A stretch of 64,000 bases of DNA, from NCBI GenBank assembly GCA_029532415.1, contig JAQOTA010000050.1, positions 3,906,001 to 3,970,000 of the forward strand. Reading direction: 5' to 3'. This DNA comes from Marasmius tenuissimus (lineage: Eukaryota > Basidiomycota > Agaricomycetes > Agaricales > Marasmiaceae). The first letter of the stretch is position 1; every line of letters begins with the position of its first letter. Shown here in pieces: positions 32,231-43,724 of this stretch. The notes under the pieces are model-generated. The model searched no databases. It saw nothing but the letters and a program-made list of their open reading frames with translations, and was not told where the DNA came from. The position numbers and the translations under genes were made by a program.

Positions 32231-34164
32231 TTAGCCCAAAAGCCCTTTCACATATTTCAACAGGTCTTTTCCCTAATCAAACAACGATGTTCAGTCACGT
32301 AGAAAAGAAACTGTTCAGAACGTTTCACTCACCCCACGCGTTTTGACCCCCTCAAGCATCGCATTGACCCCATCCTCAGTATCCATATCATCCCCATGAC
32401 CACTACCCCCTTCTTCAATCCCCTGTGCCAACCTCCTACTCGACTTGCGTCTCTGCACCATCCTATACCGCAACGCGACAGTCAACACAGCTCTCCACCC
32501 CTCGATGGGTCCATTATTCCCACTCGCCGATAGTTGGGAAGTCGAAGAACTCGACCGCACATGCCCGTTTCCGCTCCGCGACTGCGGTAACGAGACCGTC
32601 GATATTGATGTGGAAGGTAACGTCGGGACAACGGTAGACCGTACGACATACGGACAGTAGGACCGGTGTTCCTTTAGAAGATCGAATTGTCGTTGTTTCG
32701 GAGCCGATGGTTTGCTCGCCTGGGGTGCAGGGGTGGAGTCGTCTGCTGGGGTAGGAGTAGTTGGAGCGGTTTGGCTGACGAAAGCCCACATCCCTATTCG
32801 TCGTTGGCATAACGCACAGTGAAGAAGAGAGGTATCGCGAGCTTTTGCCTTACTCGCGGCGTCACGAAGGATAGAAGGTGTTGAACTTGGGGCGAGAGAG
32901 GAGGCACGGGATAATGAAGGTGTTGAGGACGCGGTGGGTAAGCGTGAGGTTGAGCGCGAAAGTGAGGTCGTTCTTGGACGTTCTGGTGCAGGCGCCCAAC
33001 CAAAAAGTGTGGTCAGCACAGCAGTCATGGAGGGTGAAGGGGGTGGTGTCCCGTTTGTCGGTTGGTCCGAATTTTCTTCTGGGGAGGGGGCGGGCTCAGC
33101 GGACGTGATTGCTGCCTGAAGCGAGGCAAGTTGGCTGGGTGTCTAGAAGTATGATGAGACGGTAGTATGGGCCGTATTCTGAGGAAGACTGACAAGAGGG
33201 TGTTTGATCTCCACCGACTGAAGAATAGGGTCTAGTATTGATGCATTTGTTTTCAACTCCCGCACAGTTGCTGCGGGTGACTGAAGGGGAATCCGGTAGA
33301 TAAGGTCTTTGTACCTGAATGTGAGCATTGTGCTCTGAACAATGCTGAAATGGCACACACCGTTGCATTGTCGTGTCTTCCAGGGACACCCAGACTTGTG
33401 AGCGTCCACGAGTTGTTGACGTTGCTTCTCGATGAGAGCATTTGCTGGTATGGAGGTTAGAGTAGAGCTTGACCTTTCAACTTACCTTCTTACCAGCTTC
33501 CCTTGACATCCCCTCCCTCCCCGCGACCACCCACGACACGCCACATATCCCACACACCAGTCTATCCTTTCCGTCATTTGTCCAACCACATTTTGACGCA
33601 GCCACGGCGTCAATTTGAGGGGGTTTGTTGCCGTACGTTGATAACTTGAATGTCGATAGACGGTTCAGAAAGGAGGGTATGGATGAGGGACGGTAATCCG
33701 CAGTTGTAGATACAGATGGGCCAGGAGAACTGCTTTTGCTGAGCCTTTCCCGTGTGCGAGTAGCGGCACGCGTCAATATTGCGCTCAGATGAGGAGCGCT
33801 TTTAGAGAGTGAAGTAAAGTTCCGAAGGGGGCCTCTGTATTATCCAGTGTTGGGTTCAGTGAACCGTTGAGAAAGTTTGGTGAAGGGACAAGACTGACTT
33901 GGACGAATCTGCTTCCTTGGACTTGATACCGTACTTTGTGAGAGTGGAGTATATGGACTGCGAGAGTAGCAGTTTCTTTCTTGGAGGTTGCTCGTCTGTT
34001 GGTTCTTTTGGTGTGACTGCAGCGTCAAGGCGATAGAATGCGTCGTCTAATTTTCGCTGTGAAATCAATTGAGATGGGGAAGAAGAGACAGGATGATTTG
34101 CACTCACTTTCGTGGCCCGCATAGTCGAGAACTCTGAAGAAGTCGTGCCGGAATCACCGTTCAT
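32231..34164 (-). CDS. C3HC zinc-finger protein (NIPA/ZC3HC1, Rsm1-like)
   Basis: Proteins of this family act at the nuclear basket: yeast Pml39 and human ZC3HC1 anchor TPR/Mlp, and S. pombe Rsm1 aids mRNA export. The first zinc-binding half has CGWTNDGKDRLVCGICGVSW and then DAHKSGCPWKTRQC (C..C..H..C pattern). The second, Rsm1-like half has LLHCALCQRRIGMWAF and LLKEHRSYCPYV. A Ser/Thr-rich linker lies between them. The start is taken at 34164 (MNGDSGTTSSEFSTMRATK), with a 51-nt intron after MRATK leading to RKLDDAFYRLDA; an in-frame upstream ATG at 34260 is less likely. The C-terminus needs a last intron: donor GGG|GTGAGT at about 32336 and acceptor TTAG give GKDLLKYVKGLLG with stop at 32231. 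Reading through instead gives an early stop at 32315. Confidence 0.88.
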
Positions 34165-34900
34165 CGTGGTGAAAGGACAAAAGGGTGACTGTACAGCCAC
34201 AACACCATTGACGCGAGGCGTGTCTCCAAACTCTGTCCGGAACCCCCACGAACGACCCAAATTCCTCGATAGTACTCAGAAGCGCATTATTCGAACATAT
34301 CAGCCTCGAGTTCGATCCTCAATATTTCAAGCTCCCTTGGCTTCAATTCTCAGGACTTGGTTGACACCATTGAGCACCCGTTTCCTTCCATATGTTCTTG
34401 CATCACCACCGATTAAATTCCTTTAGCGTCCCAATACTCTCTGACACACTCATACATCGATGGAAGTTCTTCCCTTACGCACGAGTGCGCAGTGGTCAGT
34501 TGCGGCAGTGATGACTCGTGAGATATCCCATGTAAGCAGCTTGGAATGCACATCATTGACTCCCGTCGCCCGAGACTCTGTAGTCTTGAATCTTGATATA
34601 GTCCCCGTGTCTGGAAACATGGCCCGGAGGTCAGGCTCGTCTCAGGTATCTTGAAGATTCGAAATCCGAAGTTATCTTTCGTGGCACCTTTGAGGTTCAG
34701 TCGTGTTCTGTGGAGTCTTAGCACACTATAAATTCAAGGAAGTCAACTTCAATCGCGCCGCTCGGCAGGTCTTCATGTAAGTGACATGTTGCTGAAGGAA
34801 GCGTGCAAATGCAGTGCAGCATGAGAAAGCAGACCTTCTACCGAGGTTATATCCCTCCTCTTCGCTGTGTCGTCGTGCAGGTCTACAAGATATCGCGGCC
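34165..34900. other. Intergenic region upstream of the BTB-like gene
   Basis: This is a divergent promoter region of 736 bp. Short frames on both strands (for example minus 34413-34724) show no conserved content. Confidence 0.45.
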
Positions 34901-36009
34901 ATGTTTGATGAACTCACTGGGTGGTATGGTGATGTAAGCCGCTACTATTCTGTATTGTGGCCACGGGGAATTGACTGTACAGTAATAGACCCGCCCACCA
35001 AATATCTTCGACGGTCGGAATTTTCCAACATTCACGAACTCCTTCACCTTCGGTCCGGCGGGCGCAGCACTGGACGATGATCGTCACTTGGCTGTCAACA
35101 TCATCTTGGTCTCCAACGACTTGGTCGCATTCCACACCGACGAAAACGCTCTGATTCGGGCATCAAAAAATTCCTTCCGTGGCCTTCTCCCTTTACCGGA
35201 GGAAAGGCCACAACGGGTTCTCTTCCTGCCAGAGATTCCGTCGGACGAGTTGGAGATAATGCTACATGGTGTTCTCAACGTTCCGATCGATACCACTCAG
35301 TCGGCCATCGACATTCGGACCCTCATCCGAGCCATGGATCGTCTCCCGAAGTACGGAATTTCACCCAACTCCTGCATTACACCGGCGGAGTCACACCTGC
35401 ACCGTTTCCTCCTATCCTGTGCACCTTTTCATCCCCTCGATGTCTATGCACTTGCTGCTCAGTACGACATCATTTCGCTTGCTGTATCGGCTTCAAGCCA
35501 TACACTCTTCCACGAGCTCTCGCAGATAACCGAAGACCTGTCAAAAAGGATTGGGTCCGTGTACATGTTGCGTCTCTTTCAGCTTCATATGGGACGTGTC
35601 GATACATTGAAGAAGCTGTTATCTGTTGAGCTGGGGCTTCATAACCCCACGCCAGGCTGCGACTTTCGGAAACAAAGGGAGCTTCAACAGATGTGGAATT
35701 TAGCTCTGGCCTCCATGCTGCACATCATCAAACCTGGTGAGCCATCTCTCTAGCTGTCTATGCTGTAACGGTGTCTTTGATGCCACAATGTTACTGCAGA
35801 TACAACAACAACGTCTATCCGTGATGCTGTCATGACCCACACTGCTGAGCTCACTTGCAAAGAATGTATCGAACTCAGAGATAAGCGACTTGTGAAGGTG
35901 ATACACGAATGGTCCATGGCTCCAGTGAGTATTAATCGCAATGGTACATGTCCCGTTCTCCGTCTCTTGAGCTGACCTGTCTGCTGGACAGCGCACTATT
36001 GACATGTAA
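34901..36009 (+). CDS. Fungal BTB-like domain protein of unknown function
   Basis: Four exons (34901-34933, 34989-35736, 35800-35924, 35992-36009) give 307 residues with consistent phases. The short N-terminus MFDELTGWYGD joins to TRPPNIFDGRNFPTFTNSF. The core resembles a family I know from many agaricomycetes: a BTB/POZ-like start (HLAVNIILVSNDLVAFHTDE) followed by helices (YALAAQYDIISLAVSASSHT; MLRLFQLHMGRVDTLKKLL). It ends with a Cys pair (LTCKECIELRDKRLVKVIHE). The last exon is just 18 nt including the stop (RTIDM). Such proteins usually occur in lineage-expanded sets, and no function is established. The start at 34901 is chosen because the frame stays in register through GAT|GTAAGC. Confidence 0.75.
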
Positions 36010-36533
36010 TGTTCCGGAGTCCCGAGTCGTAGTACTGGACCACCACTGACCCAACTTGTAAATGCTGTATTGGTGTACGCGTTTTCGTCTGTACATTTCT
36101 CGGGAAGTTTATTCAGTTCAGGTTGCTACAAACTTTGGTCCGTCCTGGGTGGTCGGAAATGACCTTTGTCAGGTGAACAAGGATGAACAGATGGTAGGCA
36201 GGTGCTCGAAACCCAGGTAATAGACTCAGGGAGGGCTTCAAAATCAGCAGTACAATTTGAAGGAGCAGTGTGGAGCATTGCGTGAAATTGTGGAGAAGGA
36301 GAAAAGGGATGATTTTTGCATTAGTAAACTGAATGGAGGGGAAAGGATATATATCCTATGGGCACCTAGTCCGCTATACAACCGCCTCCAACGACTTCGT
36401 GAACCCTCAAGTGGCCACCCGTGGGAAAGCTCGATCGTTCTGCAGTACAGGCGCAGCGCATGTTCCCGATTAGGAAGCTGCGTCATTGCTCCCAAACCAC
36501 CACTTCGAGCTACATCTGCCGCAATACTCACTA
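36010..36533. other. Intergenic region upstream of VPS60
   Basis: This holds the 3' end of the BTB-like gene and the VPS60 promoter. A 126-codon plus frame (36257-36637) runs into VPS60 exon 1 in another phase and is a shadow. Confidence 0.5.
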
Positions 36534-37451
36534 ATGAATCGAATCTTTGGAACATCCTCGAAGAAGCCCAAGGCGTCGCTTCAAGATGCAATTGCTTCCG
36601 TACATTCAATTTACTCTCCCAAGTCGCGCCCAGCTGAATAGCTTGTAGACAGACGCAAGGGCAGCCTCCATAGAGGTCAAGATCAAGAAGTTGGACGGGG
36701 AACTTGCAAGATATAAAGAGCAGATGAGCAAACTAAGGAATGGGCCCGGAAAGGTGCGTTTCTCCATACGCCAGCTGTCTGTTTCGTTGAACCAATCCTT
36801 CCCCCAATGCAGAATGCGATACAGCAACGTGCGCTAAGGACACTCAAGCAGAGGAAGATGTATGAGTCCCAACTGGGCCAACTCCAGCAACAAGCTTTCA
36901 ATATGGAATCGGCCGCTATGACCACGGAGAATCTCAGGAATACGATGGCCACAGTCGATGCGATGCGAATTGCGAATAAAGAAATGAAGAAGCAATACGG
37001 GAAAATAGACATCGACAAAATTGAGGTACGTCCCCATTATGATCCACCTTTGTCCATCTAACCCCCGTAAATATCCTTTATGACGACAGAGTACACACTA
37101 TGAGATGGAAGATCTTCTGGAACAAGCTGCTGAAATACAGGAATCCCTTGGACGCTCGTACGAAGTCCCGGATGAACTCGACGAAGCCGACTTGGAAGCA
37201 GGCACGTTTTCTTTTGAGCGCCCCACTACCCTTCTTACCTACTTCTCTAGAACTCGACGCTCTCCAACTGGAGGAAGAAGAGGAAGGAAGCTCATACCTA
37301 GCAGACTTGAACAAAGTTCCCGACTTCGTCGACGAGCCACCTGTGGAAGTTCACGACGTACGTTATAAAAAGCACGGTGTCCCACTCCCCGCTCGCTGAC
37401 AAAAGCCCTTAGACACCGACGCCACAAGAAGCCGCCAAAGTGACTAGTTAA
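36534..37451 (+). CDS. VPS60: ESCRT-III accessory protein VPS60 (CHMP5)
   Basis: This is a SNF7-family protein that binds Vta1/LIP5 and controls Vps4 during multivesicular body formation. Six exons (36534-36599, 36649-36753, 36813-37025, 37090-37201, 37251-37357, 37413-37451) total 642 nt and give 213 residues. The N-terminus MNRIFGTSSKKPKASLQDAI is diagnostic for VPS60/CHMP5. It is followed by EVKIKKLDGELARYKEQMSK, ALRTLKQRKMYESQLGQLQQ and MRIANKEMKKQYGKIDIDKI. The helical MEDLLEQAAEIQESLGRSY leads to DLEAELDALQLEEEE. The fourth intron (37202-37250) starts with GC, not GT; the conserved DLEAELDAL junction leaves no other in-frame choice. The C-terminus is a 39-nt exon (TPTPQEAAKVTS). Confidence 0.95.
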
Positions 37452-37608
37452 TGAACACAAATCTGACTGTTGTATCAATAGAATTCGAGGGTTTTGGGTG
37501 TAAAGGGACTCCTCACTGGACTGTATCAATAATATCAATAGTGAAATTATGTGGTTATCCCTTACAGATAGATACATATACACTCCTATCATCGTCACGA
37601 AGACTCAA

Positions 37609-39950
37609 CTAGCCGTATCTACGAGCTTCTGAGGAATCTGCGAACCAGTCATCATTCTCCCGCGTTTCTTCGTCATTCGCTAGGTTAACTACTGTCGACT
37701 TGCTCTGTGAATCTGGAACACCAGGTCAGACGCGCTCAGCGACAAGCGGTGTTAACCTCCACTCACAAGCATTGAACGCCTCCAGACCATTCTCTCTCCC
37801 GATGCCACTCTCTTTCATACCGCCCCTAAGAATAATCAGTACACCGCAAGAGGCCGTTTCGTTAGAGGCTCTTACCAAGGAGAGCTGGGGTCATTCCGAT
37901 GATGGGTATTTATCCAGCATATTCCCGCCTGTATTTCACTCGCCACCCGATGCCCTCGCGAGAGATTGGATGTCCAGATGCCAGCACCCAATCCGTATTT
38001 GCAGGTATTGGCGAGTTTGACGCCCTCAGCCTCGTCCTACCCCATCCAAATAATCAGAAACGTTCGAGGAGATGGTGGAGTATGACAAACAGAAAAACGC
38101 TTAACCACGACCACAGGTCCAAACAACTCATCTTGCCAAAGCAGATCATCGACTTCCACATCGATGACCACGGTCGGCGGAAAGAAGCTACCATTGGAGA
38201 AGTCAAATCCATCCAAAGATGACTTTCCGAGCATTTGCTGGCCTCCAAACAGAACTCGTCCCCTGGTTTCCTCAATCATGCCTTCGATCCTGTTAAGATG
38301 CTTCTGCGATATGACGGCTCCCATAGTCGACTTTGGGTTGATAGCTAGTGCAGGCTTCTTAGCTCATGTATACGAGATTAGTTAGAAAAGACCTGCGGTT
38401 TCCCATTCTTTGACGAATGCTCTCCACTTTGCGCAAGAATTTTTCCATGAAGGGCTCGTATATCTTGTCTTGCACAATTATCCTTGTTCCTGACACGCAC
38501 GTTTGACCAGATGCAACGAATGCTGAAAAGGCCGTTCCATTTACAGCAGAGACCAGATCTGCGTCGTCGAATACCACGATCGGAGCCTGCAAATGTGAGA
38601 TTCGATTACATCGGTTAAATCGTCAAAAGAAGGTGCTGACCTTTCCACCTAGCTCAGCTGTAAACGACGCAAGGTTGGAGCCAACAATGCTGCCTATGGC
38701 ACGTCCGGTTTGTGTTCCTGCCTGATCCGACATGAGCCCGCGAGATGTCTTCGCTCCTTGAGAAGGTGCTTACAGTGAGATCCACCTTCCGGATGAGCGG
38801 GTTGCTAACAATATCCTTCCCGACAGTAGGGCCAAGACCTGGCAAGACTGACAGCACTCCTTGTGGTACTGAGTAGATGTTAGAGAAGTTATTGGTGGGG
38901 CTATAAGCCTTGCGTACCCCCAGCTTCAGCCGCCATCTCGGCGAATTCAAGTACGGTAATCGGGGCAAGCTGAACGAATGATCTTTCTTAGAATCGAGCA
39001 GCTGACAGACTACAGGAAGGGCGTACCTCCGATGGCTTCACTATCACACTGTTCCCGGCAGCCAAAGCCGGTGCAATCTTCTTCACAGCAATGAGTAGAG
39101 GGTGGTTGAAAGGCTGCGGCGCACCGTCTCAATGTCAGCATCTAATGGGTGTCCTGAGTGACAGATAGTACGTACTGTTATCTGAGCCACAACTCCCAAC
39201 GGCACCCTTTGGATGTAGTTCAACAACTTGCCTTGAGTAGGTGCTATAGACGCCTGATTAGTTCGGAGAAGTGCTGCGAAGTAATCCCTGTGGAGCGAAG
39301 GCTCATTCGAGGCCTTGATTGATTGACCAGGTAAATGAAGCTACTCACAACCATTCCGGTAATCGGCCAAGTTGAGCGTTCATTTCACGTAGTGTCCGAC
39401 CGGTTTGAAGCGTCTCTATCTGCGCTAATTCTGGTATCCGGGCTTCCAACGCCCGAGCCAACTGAGAGAGGACTTTGGAGCGAGTAATGGCGGGTGCTCT
39501 CGACCAGACACCAGCATCGAAAGCGACTTGTGCGTTACGAATCGTTTCATTTACACCTGTGGAAGACGCCGCCGAGACTCTGTGTGGATATTTAGCGGGG
39601 AAATTCGTGACAAGACTGTTCTGAGACGTACTGGCAGAGAACTTCTCCATTGGCTGGGTTATGAACACTGAATCTATCACACGAATTGCATTGCTGAGAC
39701 GACAGATCGTTAGAGCGACAGTTGCGACACACACTCTCCGTCGAATAAGTCGTTCTGATTATGGGCCTTCTTATCAAGCGAAGAGTCCGGGCGCTTGGAT
39801 AGATGTGTCGGAATGTAACGCGATTTGTGAACGTTTCGCTGTGAGACGCTGTATGAGACAGAAAGAGAGTAATAGAGCAGAAGATGGTCGCACGATTTGA
39901 GTTTTTGCAACGCGAAGGGACAGACGTTTGTTGACGATAGACACTGTCAT
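37609..39950 (-). CDS. NAD(P)-dependent aldehyde dehydrogenase
   Basis: This is an ALDH-superfamily enzyme that oxidises an aldehyde to an acid; the substrate is unknown. Family text runs in order: [13 protein letters not shown] (39640-39690), [54 protein letters not shown] and VDLTGG. Then follow the general base ELGGKAPIVVF, the catalytic Cys in [13 protein letters not shown] (about 38480-38520), and [11 protein letters not shown]. The C-terminus reads [20 protein letters not shown] and ends [10 protein letters not shown] at 37609. There are about seven introns. The start is uncertain: ATG at 39950 ([18 protein letters not shown]) is proposed, with one or two small exons before NDLFDGEC; the terminal exon structure upstream of 39700 needs transcript support. 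Confidence 0.85.
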
Positions 39951-40187
39951 GATGGCCGTGGAAGACAAGTCCTCAGGCGGCTCAAGCCAGGTTTCCGAAA
40001 AGGAAAAAGTTACTTCGTTACGTTAACCTTGCGTGCGGCTCTCCCAAGACGAGGATTCATTGTTTCGTAGACTCGAAACCACACACTTCGCGAGCACTCG
40101 TGCCTCGCGGTGAGCGAACGAGGTACGAGCGCAGCGAAGTGAGTGGCCTTGAGTCTAGCATCAGTAAAGTTTGCGCTCTATTCTTTA

Positions 40188-41093
40188 TCACATTCTATTC
40201 TCGGATGTTATTACTTCCTCTAAATCTCTTAACGTCCCCAGCACCTCCCGCAATGACTCTCGAAGGGTTTTACTGGGAATGATCAGAGTCCGCAGATGGT
40301 GAAACCCTGCAAGGCCAATTCGGATTGACCTCACAATCTCCTGCCTCTCCGGTTGAGAGTAAGTCACAGCCGGGACCCACTCTGTGAGCTCGAGGGATCG
40401 ACATTCGGGTAGGGCAGAGATTGCCCGTAACGTTGGCGAAAGAACGTCGCCCAGCAAAAGGCTGACAGAAACACTTTTGACATATCCGAAACTCCACAAG
40501 TGTAGTCTTAGGGCGGCGAGCGAACGTTCCGGGTTGTAGGGGTGTAAGGGAGACATAAGGCGTCGCCCAAACTCTAGATGTTCGAGGTGGGGTAACTGCG
40601 AAAGAGATTCAAGGATCTCGTTCGAGACTAAGTCGAACGGAACCGCTGCGATAGTTTTTACACGTCTGCCCGCATAAATGACTTCCGTCCGAACAGAAGG
40701 GCAACTGGTTACGAGCCTGAAATGACGGATCTCTTGAGGCATATTTCTGAGCCACTCTAGCAGCCGGTGAGACAGGTCGTCCGACTTTCTCCATTGGCCA
40801 GACGTGACGAGGACATCGACCTCGGTCAAGGGACTGAATCCCCTCGCCGCACGCCGCAGGATAGATGAAAGGGTAGACGAATCTCTGGTGGGGTTGAACT
40901 CGGTGCTAATGCACACGGAGAGTGATCTGAGTGATTGAGGGAATGAAACGGCGCTACCAGTCGGTAGAGAATTATAGCCTGTTTGAAGGAAAGTTGAGGG
41001 AAGGGGAGGAGTAGTTTGCGATGCGGAGAATAGAACTAAGGATAGATGTCGTCTAGCGGAATCGGCGGAAAAGAAGTGGGAAGTCGAAGACAT
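40188..41093 (-). CDS. Unidentified intronless protein with LRR-like spacing
   Basis: I recognise no named family. The frame from the first ATG (MSSTSHFFSADSARRHL at 41093) encodes 301 residues and stops at 40188. It shows recurring hydrophobic LxxLxxLxL steps (LESLSQLPHLEHLEFG; FSPLTEVDVLV; FHHLRTLIIPSKTL) like the C-terminal repeats of agaricomycete F-box/LRR proteins, but no F-box is visible. The frame stays open upstream to about 41171. A separate 163-codon frame (41053-41544, rich in Ser and hydrophobics) overlaps its start and could supply an upstream exon through a GTAAGT donor at about 41207. The splice phases I tried did not join cleanly, so the simple model is given. Confidence 0.6.
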   Translation of the reverse strand: MSSTSHFFSADSARRHLSLVLFSASQTTPPLPSTFLQTGYNSLPTGSAVSFPQSLRSLSVCISTEFNPTRDSSTLSSILRRAARGFSPLTEVDVLVTSGQWRKSDDLSHRLLEWLRNMPQEIRHFRLVTSCPSVRTEVIYAGRRVKTIAAVPFDLVSNEILESLSQLPHLEHLEFGRRLMSPLHPYNPERSLAALRLHLWSFGYVKSVSVSLLLGDVLSPTLRAISALPECRSLELTEWVPAVTYSQPERQEIVRSIRIGLAGFHHLRTLIIPSKTLRESLREVLGTLRDLEEVITSENRM

Positions 41094-41944
41094 TGCAACC
41101 TCGTGGGGTGAATAGCGGATAGTAGCGCCTGGGTATAAATAAGCTAGCAGACAAAGGGGATTTTCCAGCAAGGAGCACAGAGCTGATACTTACGATAGGA
41201 CGCGTTAAGAAGGAGACAACTATAGAAATCGCGGCGTTCATTCCATTCCTCAGCTCTTGCCATGATAGGAAGGAGTTGAGAGGAGTCCGCGAGAACCTTG
41301 AGAATATAGAATTAAAAATTGATTCGAAAGACAGAAGCGTCGAGGTCAGGTTTCGTGGCCGCCGCGAGATAGTTGCATCGACTAGGGAGGTAGCTTTCGT
41401 TCTCTGAGAAGTGGTAGACAAGGATGGACTAGGGACTGGGATATTCATGGCAAAGAACTGACAGGAGCGACCAAGGATGTGCCACCAAGTATCTAGAAAC
41501 GACAGCATTCGGTGAGGCTGTTTCAATTCAAAAGAACCTATCATATTGCCATCAAGAGTATGGAAGGCGACTTGCCAGAAATGAGCACGAGCAGCATGAA
41601 AACTTAGTCTCCTTTTCCCATGATTGGCCCATTGTGTTGCTGGCGAGTAAGTAAGTATGAATGAGCAAGGTTCTTAGATTGCAATGATGATGGTGATGCT
41701 TGGACCATGTCCATTGTCGTTGACTAAGGTTACTTGGACTAAAATGGGTATTTGTATCTGTGGACGCGTTTGCTAGTCACGTGAGGGTGGCGACCTGAAG
41801 TCATGGTTGAACGAACGGTTTGCTTTTTGCTCCCGACCTCCATCGCAGCCAACATCCTCCTCTCCTCCATTCTTCTACGACTACGGCTCTCAGCGCTACC
41901 TTGCCCTTCGATCTCTTAGAAGAACTTCCAGAAATTCCCTAGCC
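41094..41944. other. Region between the LRR-like gene and RCC1
   Basis: This contains the promoter and leader of RCC1 and the 5' side of the minus-strand gene, including the 163-codon minus frame at 41053-41544, whose status is unclear. From 41807 the RCC1 frame is already open (MNERFAFCSRPPSQP), but the start at 41945 fits the family better. Confidence 0.45.
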
Positions 41945-43724
41945 ATGGCTCCCAGAAGATCTGCACGAGCGGCTTCAGCCAAACCTCCCTCCCAGACCGC
42001 TGCGAAAACAGAGACCACTACCAAAGGACGAACTACTGCGCGCAGCGTTCCCGTAAAAAAGCGAGCTGCCTCACCAGACAGAGCTGTCGATGTTCCGGTC
42101 AAAAGGGCTCGAGGTGAGGAGCAGAACATCGCTCCTACGACGAAGATACCTACTTCCAAACACGCAGCGACCAAACCCGCGCCGCAACCCGTTAAACGTT
42201 CGCGCTCTCGTACGAAACTGGATACGATAGGGGAAGGACCTATTCCTGCTGCGCCTCATGTCCAGGTGAAGCCATACCTCAATCCTTTACCTTCACCGCC
42301 GGAAAAAACTCGGCCAGGCCTGCAACTCTTCGTTTGGGGTGCGGGAAACTTTGGGCAGTTTGGTCTCGGACCAGATCTGTTAGATGAGTTTGACAAACCA
42401 AAGAAGCACGCATGGGTGGAACAGCAAATGCAAGCTGGAACTTTTGGCGAGGTCGGGGCTGGTCTCGAATCCGTCGCGGCTGGTGGCATGCATAGTCTTT
42501 TTGTCGACGAGAAGGGAACAGTGAGTTTTACGTTTTCTCCGGCTCGAACAATCCTCACAACGCCGCTCGTTTTACAATCAGATATGGTCCTGCGGACTGA
42601 ATGACGATGCAGCTCTGGGTCGAATTACTCATCAAGTGCCAGATCCCGAGAACCCTGGCTCATTCTTGGACATTGATCAGCTTACCGCCGTTCCTCATCC
42701 GCTTCAGTCTCTCGTGGACGAAAAGTTCCGTGCAGTTCAAGTTGCGACTGGTGATAGCATCTGCGCTGCAGTAAGCGACCAAGGCGATCTCCGAGTCTGG
42801 GGATCTTTCCGAGTACGTCCGACTGGCTTCTACTGCCGTTTGATATCTCAATTCTTGTAGGTCAATGAAGGCTCGCTTGGCTTCTCCAGTGGGCTCAAGC
42901 ACCAGTTCCTCCCTGTCTCCATTCTGGAAGACCAGCTTCATTCAAAACCTGGGGATAGAGAGAAGGTTTCTGCCATCACTGCCGGCGTCAACCATCTTCT
43001 TGTTCTGACGACACACGGAAACATCTACACATGGGGTGCTGGCGAGCAAGCTCAGCTTGGTAGAAAAGTTCTTGAGAGGCGGAAGATACATGGTACTATA
43101 CCCGAAAAAATCACTCTTGGTAACCGTCTCAGGAAAGGCAAAGTCATCGGTGCGGGCAGCTTCCATTCCTTTGCTGTGGACGATTCCGGCGACGTGTGGG
43201 GCTGGGGACTTAACACGATGGGGCAAGTTGGCATAGGCCACGAGGAGACAGACGACGCTCAAATACAGCTTCCTACCAAAGTTCTGAGGTTGAGCAAGGA
43301 AGAGCTCAATGGAGACACCGTCGTTCAGATTGCTGGTGGGGAACATCATACACTTTTCTTGACCTCTGCAGGCAAAGTCTATGCGTGTGGCCGCTCGAAT
43401 GCAGGACAACTTGGCTTGCCTGACGATGATCCAGCCTTCAAGGATCGTGCCGACCCCGATTTCTATCCAGAACCTGTGGAAGTCAAATTCCCGGATGATG
43501 ACGATCCGGTCGTCCATATCTCCGTTGGCACTCACAATAACCTTGCTGCTACCCGTGACGGTGCCTTGTACTGCTGGGGACAAGGTACTCAGGGTGAACT
43601 GGGCGTTCCTGACGTGGAGGTTCGGACACCTCGTGTAATCGTGCGGCGAGAGGGCGGTTCCTGGGCCGCAATCAAGGTCGCGTGTGGAGGACAACATACT
43701 CTTGGATTGTTCCGCAAAAAATAG
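41945..43724 (+). CDS. RCC1: RCC1-like guanine nucleotide exchange factor for Ran
   Basis: RCC1 (yeast Prp20/Srm1) sits on chromatin and loads Ran with GTP, driving nuclear transport. The start MAPRRSARAASAKPP at 41945 has a good context (gccATGG). A basic, disordered N-tail of about 100 residues with nuclear-localisation-like KKRAASPDR and KRSRSRTK precedes the seven-bladed propeller. Blade signatures are QLFVWGAGNFGQFGLGP, AAGGMHSLFVDEKGTIWSCG, GVNHLLVLTTHGNIYTWGAG, GSFHSFAVDDSGDVWGWGLN, GGEHHTLFLTSAGKVYACGR, GTHNNLAATRDGALYCWGQG and CGGQHTLGLF at the C-terminus. Two introns are clear (after GT at about 42520, and after SFR near 42813). The acidic loop FPDDDDPVVHI is notable. The stop is at 43724. 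Confidence 0.95.

Noticed and set aside
32315..32336. C-terminus KTRGVSETF for the C3HC zinc-finger protein
   Set aside because: It is read through a GTGAGT donor; splicing gives the family's usual DLLKYVKGLLG ending.
34112..34426. Plus-strand 104-codon frame upstream of the BTB-like gene
   Set aside because: It is mostly antisense to the first exon of the C3HC gene and has no conserved content.
41807..41944. Upstream start for RCC1 (MNERFAFCSRPPSQP)
   Set aside because: The family starts near MAPRRSARAA with a basic tail, and the ATG at 41945 has the better context; the extension reads as leader.
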